A stretch of DNA of 64,000 nt, from assembly GCF_013373795.3 (NCBI RefSeq), contig NZ_CP088022.1:1736001-1800000 (forward strand), given 5' to 3'. Shown here piece after piece: positions 50,151 through 58,969 of this stretch. A program made the translations under genes and the position numbers. Source of the stretch: Bradyrhizobium quebecense (GTDB lineage: Bacteria > Pseudomonadota > Alphaproteobacteria > Rhizobiales > Xanthobacteraceae). The notes beneath the pieces were generated by a model that was not told the origin of the DNA, ran no database searches, and was given only the letters and a program-made list of their open reading frames with translations. Each line of letters begins with the position of its first letter. Position 1 is the first letter of the stretch.

Positions 50151-51331
50151 CACAACGTTCCCTCCGTGCCGAGAATGGTCGTGGCGTTGGTGGCAAACCC
50201 AGCGCCGAGGCTGTGCACCAGCCCAAGCCCTGCGTTTTCGACCTGCCGCTGGCCGCATTGACCGCGCAGCTGTGCGATCACCTCGTGGAAGTGGAACAGG
50301 GCGCCGGGTATTCCGGAATGTGCGAATGACAGCAAGCCGCCATGGGTGTTGGAAGGTATTTGGCCGCCGTAGCTCATCTGTCCGTCGGCGACGAACGGGC
50401 CGCCTTCACCCTTTCGGCAGAAGCCGAGGTCCTCAAGCATCATGATCACGGTGCCCGTGAAGCAATCATAGATGCCGGCGACATCCATATCGCTCGGCCG
50501 GTACCCGGCCATTACGTACGCCCTCCGGCTGGATTCGACGGCGCCGGTCGTGGTCAGGGACGGCATCAGGAAGATGTGCTCGTGGGTGTAGCATTCTCCG
50601 CAACCGAGGATGTAAATCGGCCTCCCGATTCCAAGTGCCCTCGCATGTTCGGCCGACGTGAGGACAAATGCCGCGCCGCCGTCCGAGATCAGCGAACAAT
50701 CGAGCTTGTGATAGGGCGTGGTGACCATCGGTGAAGTCAGCACGTCCGCTGCGGTGATCGGCGTCGTCTGTTGCGCGCCGGGGGTCCGCGCCGCGTGACG
50801 CCTGTGCACGACAGCGACCTCCGCCAACTGCTCGGGCGTGGTGCCGAACTCTCTCATATGCCGGTGTGCGGTCATTGCGAAGGTGTTGGCAACCGGTATG
50901 CCAAAGGGCATCTCGTATTGCTGATCCCGGCTTTCGGTGAGCGAACGCAGCGCCAGATCCGGCGTCAGCCCCGTCATGAGACTATCGGCCGCGACCAGCA
51001 GCACCACCTTGGCGAGGCCGCCGTGAATGGCAGCCGCACCAATGCTGAACATCGTCGCCGCCGTGGCGCCGGACACCTGCAGCGTGTTCGAGAAGGTCGG
51101 ACGAATTCCAAAATACTCGCTGAAAGCAACGCTGAAGCGATGGAACGGGGAGGCGAAGGCATGGCTCGACAGCACGCCGTCCACCTCGCTCTTGGCGACG
51201 CCGGCATCCGCAAGTGCGTTTCTGGCGGCTTCCGCCGCAAGCGAGAGCGGACTGCGGCCTGGCACCTTGCCGACCGCCGACAATCCGATGCCGATGACGG
51301 CAACTTTTCCTCTGAGGCTGGTGTCGCTCAT
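50150..51331 (-). CDS. Thiolase-fold protein without the nucleophilic Cys
   Basis: 393 residues, SCP2-thiolase branch. The N-terminal strand is VAVIGIGLSAVGKVPGRSPL; the region that normally reads CxSG (nucleophile) is LQVSGATAA, so no Cys is present. The rest is kept: DCSLISDGGAAFVLTS, GIYDCFTGTVIMML, and NTHGGLLSFAHSG. Cys-less members paired with DUF35 act as retro-aldolases on beta-hydroxyacyl-CoA in known cases (Ltp2 with its DUF35 partner). That activity is inferred here. Coupled to DUF35 (TGATG) and to the synthetase upstream. Confidence 0.8.
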   Translation of the reverse strand: MSDTSLRGKVAVIGIGLSAVGKVPGRSPLSLAAEAARNALADAGVAKSEVDGVLSSHAFASPFHRFSVAFSEYFGIRPTFSNTLQVSGATAATMFSIGAAAIHGGLAKVVLLVAADSLMTGLTPDLALRSLTESRDQQYEMPFGIPVANTFAMTAHRHMREFGTTPEQLAEVAVVHRRHAARTPGAQQTTPITAADVLTSPMVTTPYHKLDCSLISDGGAAFVLTSAEHARALGIGRPIYILGCGECYTHEHIFLMPSLTTTGAVESSRRAYVMAGYRPSDMDVAGIYDCFTGTVIMMLEDLGFCRKGEGGPFVADGQMSYGGQIPSNTHGGLLSFAHSGIPGALFHFHEVIAQLRGQCGQRQVENAGLGLVHSLGAGFATNATTILGTEGTL

Positions 51332-52869
51332 GTGGATGCTTTCAACAGACGCTCGAGTTCGTGACGCTGGACCTTGCCGCTCGTCGAGCGCGGGAATTCA
51401 CCGAAGGCAATGAAGCGGAATTCGCGGGGCCGCTTGTAGCTCGCCAGCTCCCGGCGGCACAGTTCGGTGAGCTCAGCCTCTGTCATTGCAGCCCCTTCGC
51501 GGCAAGCGATGAAGGCGACAGGTGCTTCTCCCCACCTTGGGTCAGCAGCGCGGACAACTGCGACTTCCGCGATCCGGTCGTCGCCTAGCAGGACACGCTC
51601 GATTTCGGCGGGATAGATATTCTCGCCACCTGACTTGATCAGGTATTTGGCGCGGTCGACGAAATCGAGCGATCCGTCGGCGTTGCGCCTGAAGACATCG
51701 CCCATGTGAAACCAGCCGCCGCGGAAGTCGCGCGCGTTGGTCTCGTCCGCGCGCCAATACCCGGAGAACAGTGTCGGGCTGCGAATAGCCAACTCGCCGG
51801 GCTCGCCGGCCGCAACCTCGTTGTCGGAGGCATCAACCAGCTTGATCTGGCAGAACGCATTTTGCCGCTTTGACAGGCTGGCTGGCACATCGCCTGGCGC
51901 AATCAGCGCCCGCGTCGCGGGCGGCAGGCCGGTCTCAGTCGAACCGAAGCTGTTGAGATAGGGGGCGCCGAGCAACTGGGTGACCTCGGCAATGGCGTGC
52001 GGGGCGACAAGATCCGCCATGGCTCCGCACACCCGCACGCCCCTCACCTTGGTGCGTTGCGTTTTCAGACCATCGATAAGGGCCTCGACCATGCCGGGAA
52101 TGAGGACCAGCCAGCCAATGTGGTGTTGAGAAACCGCCGTCAGCAGCTGCTCCAGCTGGAAGCCGTCGATCACGACCACAGTTCCGCCGCGCAGCAGGGT
52201 GGCCAACGCATGATCAGTTGAGGCCATGTGGAACAGGGGGGCCCACGCGACGAACGTGTCGTACGGCGCGATGCCGAGCTCGGATGAAAACACCAGAGCC
52301 CGCATAACCATTGCGCGGTGCGAAATCACGGCACCTTTCGGCAGGCCGGTCGTTCCGCTGGTATAGAGAATGACGAGCCCATCTTCCGGTTGGACGACAG
52401 ACGGGGATGCACGCCCATCCTGTCTCGCGAGCTCGCTTTCGTATTGAGGTCCGATCTCCAGGATCGAATTGGCCTTAGCGGCCGGCGGGAGGTTTGGGGC
52501 GAGGTCGGCCTCGACCAGGAGCAGCTTGGGCGACACCAGCGCGATGCAATGGGAGAGCTCGCGCTCCGACAACCGCCAGTTAAGACAGGCCGTGATGATT
52601 CCGAGATTGGCTGCCGCCAACTCGATCTCGAGATATTCCGGACGGTTGCGCGACAGCAAGCCGAGCCGGTCGCCCCGGTGCAGTCCTCGCGCGGCAAGCA
52701 GGACAGTCAGTCGACGGACCCGGTCGTGCAACTCGCCATAGGTCACGTGCCGGCCGCGGTATTCGATCGCAAGCCTGTTGGCGTGGAGTTCCGCACAGGT
52801 CTCGAACAGCGCACCGACAGTTCCGATGCCGGATCCGCCGTCGGTCTGGATATTGATCCCGGTTTCCAT
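51328..52869 (-). CDS. AMP-forming acyl-CoA synthetase
   Basis: 513 residues from ATG 52869, chosen because GAGGA sits about 8 bases upstream; an ATG at 52875 is too close to it. AMP-binding motifs: ILYTSGTTGLPKG, NSFGSTETGL, WFHMGDVFRRNADG and SGGENIYPAEIERVL, with the C-terminal Lys in RSTSGKVQRHEL. It activates a free acid to acyl-CoA. First gene of the operon with the Cys-less thiolase and DUF35; an operator lies 70 bases upstream. Confidence 0.87.
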   Translation of the reverse strand: METGINIQTDGGSGIGTVGALFETCAELHANRLAIEYRGRHVTYGELHDRVRRLTVLLAARGLHRGDRLGLLSRNRPEYLEIELAAANLGIITACLNWRLSERELSHCIALVSPKLLLVEADLAPNLPPAAKANSILEIGPQYESELARQDGRASPSVVQPEDGLVILYTSGTTGLPKGAVISHRAMVMRALVFSSELGIAPYDTFVAWAPLFHMASTDHALATLLRGGTVVVIDGFQLEQLLTAVSQHHIGWLVLIPGMVEALIDGLKTQRTKVRGVRVCGAMADLVAPHAIAEVTQLLGAPYLNSFGSTETGLPPATRALIAPGDVPASLSKRQNAFCQIKLVDASDNEVAAGEPGELAIRSPTLFSGYWRADETNARDFRGGWFHMGDVFRRNADGSLDFVDRAKYLIKSGGENIYPAEIERVLLGDDRIAEVAVVRAADPRWGEAPVAFIACREGAAMTEAELTELCRRELASYKRPREFRFIAFGEFPRSTSGKVQRHELERLLKAST

Positions 52870-52937
52870 CGACATTTCCTCGAGCGCTGTCTTTCGACAT
52901 TCTTGTTTCGAACCAGCTTGCGCTGGCCGACCACAAA

Positions 52938-52955
52938 TTCTAACATCTGTTAGAA
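52938..52955. promoter_or_regulatory. TetR-type operator, copy 2
   Basis: TTCTAACA-TC-TGTTAGAA, a perfect 8-bp dyad between two divergent genes (synthetase from 52869, crotonase from 53000). One bound dimer could control both directions. Confidence 0.75.
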
Positions 52956-52999
52956 ATAATTGGTAGCGCTTCTTATGCGCCAAAAGCAGGAAGATCAAC

Positions 53000-53809
53000 A
53001 TGTCCAATCGATACGCGGCCTACACGAAATTGAAGCTCGACTATCCGGCTGAGCGGATCCTCCGGATCACCTTTGATCGACCGGAGACCTACAACTCCGT
53101 CGACGCCGAGACCCATACGCAGCTCACCCACATCTGGAGAGACATCGACAGCGACCCCGACATCAACGCTGTGATCGTCACGGGGGCGGGCAAGGCCTTC
53201 TCGGCCGGCGGCGATTTCGAGCTGATCAAGTCGCTGCTCGACAATCCGGCCGCGCGGATGGCGACCTGGAAAGAGGCCAAGGATCTCGTCTACAACGTCA
53301 TCAACTGCAACAAGCCCATCATCTCCGCGATCAACGGCGTCGCCGTGGGAGCCGGCCTCGTCGTCGGGATCCTTGCCGACGTGTCGATCTGTGGCAAATC
53401 GGCGCGGATCGTCGACGGGCATACCAGGCTCGGTGTCGCCGCCGGCGACGTCGCCTGCATCATCTGGCCGCTGCTCTGCGGACTGGCGAAGGCAAAATAC
53501 TATCTGCTCACTTGCAAGCCGCTGTCGGGTGAGGAAGCTGAGCGGATCGGCCTGGTTTCGCTGTGCGTCGAAGATGCGGAGCTGCAAAGCATCGCATTGG
53601 AAACAGCGCAGGATCTCGCCACCGGCGCACAGAGTGCAATCCGCTGGACCAAATACGCGTTGAACAACTGGCTTCGCGTCAACGGGCCGCTTTTCGATAC
53701 CTCCACCGCCCTCGAAATCCTCGGCTTTGCCGGCAATGAGGCCCGCGAAGGGCTGGACTCGCACCTTGAAAAGCGCAAGCCGGCTTTCCCCAAGGATTGC
53801 CCGATCTAG
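53000..53809 (+). CDS. Crotonase-family protein lacking both hydratase Glu
   Basis: 269 residues. Oxyanion part [13 protein letters not shown] and [20 protein letters not shown]; the first Glu position is Val and the second ([13 protein letters not shown]) is His/Asp-type. The Asp in VAAGD may act in isomerisation or C-C cleavage, as in other non-hydratase crotonases. Divergent from the synthetase across an operator. The ATG at 53000 has AGGAAGAT upstream. Confidence 0.78.
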   Translation: MSNRYAAYTKLKLDYPAERILRITFDRPETYNSVDAETHTQLTHIWRDIDSDPDINAVIVTGAGKAFSAGGDFELIKSLLDNPAARMATWKEAKDLVYNVINCNKPIISAINGVAVGAGLVVGILADVSICGKSARIVDGHTRLGVAAGDVACIIWPLLCGLAKAKYYLLTCKPLSGEEAERIGLVSLCVEDAELQSIALETAQDLATGAQSAIRWTKYALNNWLRVNGPLFDTSTALEILGFAGNEAREGLDSHLEKRKPAFPKDCPI

Positions 53810-53910
53810 GACCGCCTGTTCCTCGTCGAGGCAACTGATCTGTAGTTGCCCTGACGCCTTGCTTCACGTTATGCAGGCGTCGCCTGGCCTCGGCCAATCC
53901 GGGTCGGTTA

Positions 53911-55824
53911 CTACCCCTTGAGCTTCTGGCGAATGTGGTCGATTGCCTCTGGGTTGGCGAGCGCCGACAGATCGCCGGGGTCCTTGTCTTCGAAGACTGC
54001 GCGGAGCACGCGGCGCATGATCTTCATGTTGCGCGTCTTGGGCAGGTCATCGACCAGCAATACCCTTTCCGGGCGGTACGAGGCGCCCATTCCGTGCACC
54101 AGGGCCTGGGCGAGCTCTTCCGATAGCGCGCGGGAATCTTTCGGAGCCGTGATCGGCACGCAAGCACACACGATAGTGGAGCCTTTGACCGGATGGGGGA
54201 CGCTGAAGACGGCAGCTTCCGCGACCTTGCCGGTTGCGGTCAGCACGCCCTCGAGCTCCGCTGGACCGACGCGCTTCCCCGAGATCTTGAGAGTGTCGTC
54301 GGAGCGGCCAAGAATGTAATAGAGACCGTCCTTGCCGCGCATGGCAAAGTCACCGTGCACCCAGATACCCGGAATCGTGTTCCAGTAGCTCTCGAGATAG
54401 CGCTGGTCGCCCTTCCACAGGCTCTTGGTGAGTCCGATCGATGCATGACGCAGCACCAGCTCGCCGACCTCGCCGTCGGGGACAGGGTTACCCGCCATGT
54501 CGACGATATCCGCACCGACTCCGAGGGCCGGCCGGGAGAACGAACATGGGTTCATCGGATGGTTCGGAGTGCCGGTGAAGATGCAGCCGCCGACCTCTGT
54601 TCCGCCGGAGATGTTGATGATTGGAATCTTCGACTTGCAAACGTGCTCGAAGAACCATCGCCACGGCGTCTCAGTCCAGGCCTCGCCACCCGAAGCCGTT
54701 ATCCGCAGGCTGGAGAGATCGTACTGCTCGACCTCCTCGCCATAGCGCATCATGCCGCGCACGATGGTCGGCGAAACACCGAGATAGGTGACCCGGTGAT
54801 CGGCGATCAGGCGCCAGAAGCGTCCCGTATCGGGATAATCCGGGGTCCCCTCGGCGACGAGCAGCCTGCCGCCTGCGAAGCTTGGAATGCAGGCGCACAT
54901 CGCACCTACCATCCACCCCATGTCGCTGAAGAAGAAAAAAAGGTCCGTTGGCTTGAAGTCGCCGCAGATGATCATATCCCGCGTCACCATTGAGCCAATG
55001 AAGCTGATATGCGTCCACACGCAGCCCTTCGGCTCGCCAGTGGTTCCCGAGGTGTAAAGAAGGATGGCAGGATCTTCCGCGTCCATCTCGACGGTCGGAA
55101 GGATCGCCTCCTCATTCGCGATCTCGTCCCACCAGTGGTCACGTCCCTCCTGCATGGGGGTGTCGATTCCGAGCCCGCCGCGGTCGGCAACGATCACATG
55201 CCGGACGCTCGGTGCGGTCTCGAGTGCCTCGTCGAGAACCGATTTCAGCGGAGCCGGGGCGCCCCGGCGCCAGGTGCCGTTCGCGGTGATGACGGCCTTC
55301 GCCTCACCGTGGTTGAGCCGCGCCCGGATCGGGTCGGGGCCGAAGCCGGAGAACAGCGGCATCACGATCGCGCCAATCTTCAGGATCGCAAAGAAAGCCA
55401 CGAAGGTTTCGGGCAGGTTGGGCATATATATCGCAACGACGTCGCCCTTGCCGATTCCGAGCTTGCGCAGGCCGAAAGCGAGCCGCCCGACTGCAGATTC
55501 GAACTCGTCGTAGCTCAATCGTCGCTGCTCGCGCCTGTCTTCACCTTCCCAGACCAGGAATGTCCTGTCCCAGACGTCGGTTCCGCGGTGCTTGTCGATG
55601 CAATTGAGGACGATGTTCGTGGTCCCGCCGACGCACCAGCGCGCCCACGGTTCGCCCCGTGCAAGATCCATGATCTTCTCGGGCTTGCGATAGAAGCGGA
55701 TGTCACAGAACTCGAACACTGCCCGCACGAGCCAGGCTGGATCTATGTCGGCTTTGGCCGCCAGCGTGTCGTAGTTCGGCTGCCCCGTGGCGCGAAGGAA
55801 TGCACTCAGGTTGCTCTTCTCCAC
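53911..55824 (-). CDS. AMP-forming acyl-CoA synthetase (acetyl-CoA synthetase type)
   Basis: 637 residues, the length of ACS-type enzymes. DPAILLYTSGTTGEPKGC, MGWMVGAMCACIPSFAGG, INISGGTEVGG, HGDFAMRGKDGLYYILGRSD and LPKTRNMKIMRRVL hold the ATP, acyl and catalytic Lys sites. It would activate a short or branched acid. Divergent from the crotonase at 55953 across operator copy 3, so controlled by the same regulator. The 100 bases between its end and the crotonase before it are a convergent gap. Confidence 0.85.
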   Translation of the reverse strand: MEKSNLSAFLRATGQPNYDTLAAKADIDPAWLVRAVFEFCDIRFYRKPEKIMDLARGEPWARWCVGGTTNIVLNCIDKHRGTDVWDRTFLVWEGEDRREQRRLSYDEFESAVGRLAFGLRKLGIGKGDVVAIYMPNLPETFVAFFAILKIGAIVMPLFSGFGPDPIRARLNHGEAKAVITANGTWRRGAPAPLKSVLDEALETAPSVRHVIVADRGGLGIDTPMQEGRDHWWDEIANEEAILPTVEMDAEDPAILLYTSGTTGEPKGCVWTHISFIGSMVTRDMIICGDFKPTDLFFFFSDMGWMVGAMCACIPSFAGGRLLVAEGTPDYPDTGRFWRLIADHRVTYLGVSPTIVRGMMRYGEEVEQYDLSSLRITASGGEAWTETPWRWFFEHVCKSKIPIINISGGTEVGGCIFTGTPNHPMNPCSFSRPALGVGADIVDMAGNPVPDGEVGELVLRHASIGLTKSLWKGDQRYLESYWNTIPGIWVHGDFAMRGKDGLYYILGRSDDTLKISGKRVGPAELEGVLTATGKVAEAAVFSVPHPVKGSTIVCACVPITAPKDSRALSEELAQALVHGMGASYRPERVLLVDDLPKTRNMKIMRRVLRAVFEDKDPGDLSALANPEAIDHIRQKLKG

Positions 55825-55916
55825 CAGTTCCGCGGGGGCGTCCAGAGATACGCCATCTTGCTTCCTCCTGCCTCAAGAGCTGCGCCATGTTCTTGCATCT
55901 GGCGTGGGGCGATGTA

Positions 55917-55934
55917 TTCTAACAAATGTTAGAA
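55917..55934. promoter_or_regulatory. TetR-type operator, copy 3
   Basis: TTCTAACA-AA-TGTTAGAA, a perfect 8-bp dyad between the divergent synthetase (55824) and crotonase (55953). It contains the ATG at 55926, which argues that the crotonase starts further down. Confidence 0.75.
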
Positions 55935-55952
55935 TTCAAGAAAGAAGATATC

Positions 55953-56738
55953 GTGGCTGAAAAAGAGCAAGTCCGCTATTCGGTCGAAGACGGCATCGCG
56001 ACCGTGACCATCGACCGTCCCGAACGCAGGAACGCGCTCTCGGTTGAGGCGATGAACGGCCTGACCGACGCCTGGAGCAGGGTCGAAGCCGACGCCTCCG
56101 TCCGCGCGATCATCCTCACCTCGGCGGATTGCGGGGTATTCTGCGCGGGGCTGGATCTGAAGCAAGCCGCAGAGATCCGGGCGAGGGACGGGGTAGATAT
56201 TCTGACGCTGATGCGTGATCCCATGCAGCACGCGATGCAGAAAGTCTCCAAGCCCATCATTGCTGCCATGACGGGATCCTTGATGGCCGGCGGGATGATG
56301 CTTGCGCTGAAATGCGACTTGAGGATCGGGTTGCGCGGCACCCGTGCGGGGATCACCGAAGTGAAGATGGGGCGCGGGTCCCCGTGGGCGGTGCCGATGC
56401 TATGGATGGTGCCGCAACCACTCCTGATGGAGATGGTTCTGACCGGCGAGACGGTCCCGATCGAGCGGCTCGCTGAACATGGGTTCTTGAACTCGCTTGA
56501 GGACACGCCGAAAGCCGTACGCGAACGCGCGCTTGGACTTGCGCGAAAGATCGTCGAGGGCGCGCCATTGTCGGTCAAGGCGGCCAAAGGGAGCGTGCTT
56601 GCCGCAATGGACCTAGGCCTTGCACAGGGCCTCATCGCGGCCGAGCAGTTGCACGCCGAGGTCTATGCCAGTCTCGATGCGATAGAAGGGCCGAAGGCTT
56701 TCGCAGAGAAGCGCAATCCGGTCTGGCAGGGCAGATAG
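55953..56738 (+). CDS. Enoyl-CoA hydratase/isomerase (crotonase family)
   Basis: 261 residues from GTG 55953, since the earlier ATG 55926 falls inside the operator. VFCAGLDLKQAAEIRARDG is the oxyanion part; TGSLMAGGMMLALKCDLRI has Met in place of the first Glu; GITEVKMGRGSPW keeps the second Glu. One-Glu crotonases are often isomerases. Ends 7 bases from the convergent TetR gene. Confidence 0.8.
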   Translation: MAEKEQVRYSVEDGIATVTIDRPERRNALSVEAMNGLTDAWSRVEADASVRAIILTSADCGVFCAGLDLKQAAEIRARDGVDILTLMRDPMQHAMQKVSKPIIAAMTGSLMAGGMMLALKCDLRIGLRGTRAGITEVKMGRGSPWAVPMLWMVPQPLLMEMVLTGETVPIERLAEHGFLNSLEDTPKAVRERALGLARKIVEGAPLSVKAAKGSVLAAMDLGLAQGLIAAEQLHAEVYASLDAIEGPKAFAEKRNPVWQGR

Positions 56739-56745
56739 ACCGGGA

Positions 56746-57480
56746 TCAGGGCTTATTGACGCCTTCGAAGATCAGCGTCTCCGTGCGACGGGCCAATTCG
56801 AGCACGGCATCCCTGTTTTCCAGCCTGAACCATTCGATCGTCCAGTTGAGAGCGCCGATCACGAACATACGCAATGGCACCACTTCCATGTCGGCGCGGA
56901 TCTCGCCAGCGCGGCGGGCATCGATGAAGAGTTGGTCCCAATATTCCGCGTATGCGCGCCGCAGCGGCCGGTGCGGCTTCTTCAGTTGCTCAGGCAATTG
57001 CCCGTAGATTCGAATGTTGGCTGAAGTGAAGTCGCTCGTCTCGAGCAGTGCGACGAGATGGGCCTCGATCGCAAGACCAATCTTGCGCCGGTGCGATACT
57101 TTTCCGGCACGTTCGACCGAGTTCTTCACGGTCTCGAACACGTGGCGGAGGCCGCGGTCCAGCACTTCGTCGAGAATCTGCTCCTTGGAATCGAAATGGT
57201 AGTAGATGCTGCCGGCCTTGATCTTGGCCCTTGCTGCAATCTGGCGCAGGGTCGTGGCCGAAAATCCCTGGCGGCGAAACAGCTGGGCTGCTGAGTGCAG
57301 GATGAGGTCTCGCGACCGCTCGGACTTGGGCGTTGCGGCTGCAGAGGTTTTGTCGGGCTCGGCCTTACGCCGTCGGTTTGCAGACGGGGCTTTCGGCCGG
57401 CGCGCTGCCGGTCTAGGGCCAGACCGGTCACCGGAATGCGAGGATGACCGCACCGCCTTCATGCTTACCGCAAGCTCCAT
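56746..57480 (-). CDS. TetR-family regulator of the acyl-CoA cluster
   Basis: 244 residues. After a 50-residue basic, Pro/Ala-rich N terminus, the HTH is ATTLRQIAARAKIKAGSIYYHF; the C-terminal domain (residues 105-230) is helical with TSANIRIYGQLPEQLKKPHR. It should bind a CoA ester or acid and release the three TTCTAACA-type operators. No such site lies before its own gene. ATG 57462 is an alternative start. Confidence 0.85.
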   Translation of the reverse strand: MELAVSMKAVRSSSHSGDRSGPRPAARRPKAPSANRRRKAEPDKTSAAATPKSERSRDLILHSAAQLFRRQGFSATTLRQIAARAKIKAGSIYYHFDSKEQILDEVLDRGLRHVFETVKNSVERAGKVSHRRKIGLAIEAHLVALLETSDFTSANIRIYGQLPEQLKKPHRPLRRAYAEYWDQLFIDARRAGEIRADMEVVPLRMFVIGALNWTIEWFRLENRDAVLELARRTETLIFEGVNKP

Positions 57481-58074
57481 CTCGAACTATTGGCCTGCCG
57501 GCTCGTGCAACCAATGATCGCTGTCGAAGCAGATTCCGCAGTGTATGGCAACATCTGACAGACGGATCTGCGATTGGTCATGCTCAATCGTCCGCCAACT
57601 TGCTCAGGCAGCCATTTGGCCCCGGCCCTTTGGCTGCAATGCCGCGCCTCCGCCGTCCTGTTGAAACTGGCTCGATCTGACTGACGACGATTTGGAATGA
57701 GAGTTAAAGCTTTTCAAGCGGTTAGAAGGTGGTGCTTGCACGACGCGCGCTCGGGAAGATCAAAAGGAAGTCGGTTGAAGGCGAGCGCGAGCGAACACTC
57801 CGTGTCGGCTATCTTGCGAGCTCGATCGCGTCGGCGGAGGTCGCGTACGACTTGGACAAGTGCGCGGTGGGGAGATTAAGGATCTCCATTGCTGAGCAGT
57901 CCTCGGCAGCCTTGGCAAGCACGCTCGGATAGATCCACCAAGATTGACGTCGGGATCGATCTGTCGATCGCTTCGACGCTCCGCTACTCGCTGGCCGCGA
58001 TTTCTTTGTTTACGTCACGCCGCCCGCATGCAAATTTTCTGCATTGGCGGATAATTTTTAATGGGGGGGCTTCG
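57481..58074. other. Gap with repeat copy C (594 bp)
   Basis: No gene could be supported. Contains repeat copy C at 57684-57772. An AT-rich stretch at 58002-58062 with GGGGGGG before the next ATG probably holds the promoter and ribosome site of the IalB-like gene. Confidence 0.45.
57684..57772 (+). repeat. Dispersed 89-bp repeat, copy C (diverged)
   Basis: ACGACGATTTGGAATGAGAG aligns with the first 20 bases of A and B at about 13 to 14 positions, followed by AAAGCTTTTCAAGCGGTTAGA, then TTGCACGACGCGCGC and AAGATCAAAAGGAAG. Same strand and order. It lies right beyond the TetR gene, at the far edge of the catabolic cluster. Confidence 0.55.
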
Positions 58075-58743
58075 ATGCGTTCGTTTCCAGCAATGCGCGT
58101 CATTCTGTTCGCCGCGCTCTTGGCGATGGCAGCGCAATTGAGTGCCGCCCAGCAAACTCACGCTCAGGCTCCCGTGCAGCCGCAGCCCACGCGACCGGCT
58201 GCGCCGCGATCGCCGGCGCCACAACCTTCGGCAGTTCCCGTAGCTCCGGCCGCTTCACCGCAGCCAACTCCGAGCGAAGCTCCACCTGTGAGCTCGCTGC
58301 CGCAGAACACGACAGCAACTTTCGGCGATTGGGTGATGCGTTGCAGCCGCATCGATAGTGGTAGCACGACGAATTGCGAGGTTGCGCAGACCTTGCAAGT
58401 CCAGGGGCAGGGACCGATTGCCGAGATCGCATTTGGTCGTCCGCCCGGCAATCCATCTGCCGGCATGAGGATCGTGGTCGTGCTACCGAACAATGTGACG
58501 TTCGCCGGGCCCGTTCAGATGTCGGTCGACGAAAAAGACAAGGCCGTGGACCTCACATATCGGCGTTGCCTGCCGTCGGGCTGTTTCGCCGATACCGAGG
58601 CGCGTGACGACATTCTTGTGAAATGGCGTGCTCAAACCGGCCGCGGCCGTCTTGCCTTCAAGGATGGCAGTAATCGTGACCTCACACTGCCGTTCTCGTT
58701 TCGCGGGCTGGCGCAAGCGTTGGACGCGATGGTGAAGCCGTAG
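58075..58743 (+). CDS. IalB-family (invasion associated locus B) secreted protein
   Basis: 222 residues from ATG 58075. Signal peptide MRVILFAALLAMAAQLSAAQ; then a 60-residue Pro/Ala/Gln-rich linker; then the IalB domain: FGDWVMRCSRI, NCEVAQTLQVQG, a YRRCLPSGCFAD motif with paired Cys, and LPFSFRGLAQALDAM. IalB proteins are periplasmic or surface proteins of alphaproteobacteria, often in stress or host contact. Another gene follows after 226 bases with AT-rich stretches. Confidence 0.85.
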   Translation: MRSFPAMRVILFAALLAMAAQLSAAQQTHAQAPVQPQPTRPAAPRSPAPQPSAVPVAPAASPQPTPSEAPPVSSLPQNTTATFGDWVMRCSRIDSGSTTNCEVAQTLQVQGQGPIAEIAFGRPPGNPSAGMRIVVVLPNNVTFAGPVQMSVDEKDKAVDLTYRRCLPSGCFADTEARDDILVKWRAQTGRGRLAFKDGSNRDLTLPFSFRGLAQALDAMVKP

Positions 58744-58969
58744 CTGATCCATTTTGGGAACTTGAATGGCCTAAAAGCCACACCGGATGACGAAACGTGT
58801 CCGTCCGTGACGAATTGCGACCTGCTCGGTTGCTGATTCTCAGGTTCGCGCGTAGCAATTGTTTCGTTAATTTTCGATGATCGGCTGCAGGTTTCCAAGG
58901 CGCAGCCGATAGCAAAGTGCCTTTGCTGCTCACGACCGTACGACCAAGGTAATTTAATTCGAGGGTAAC

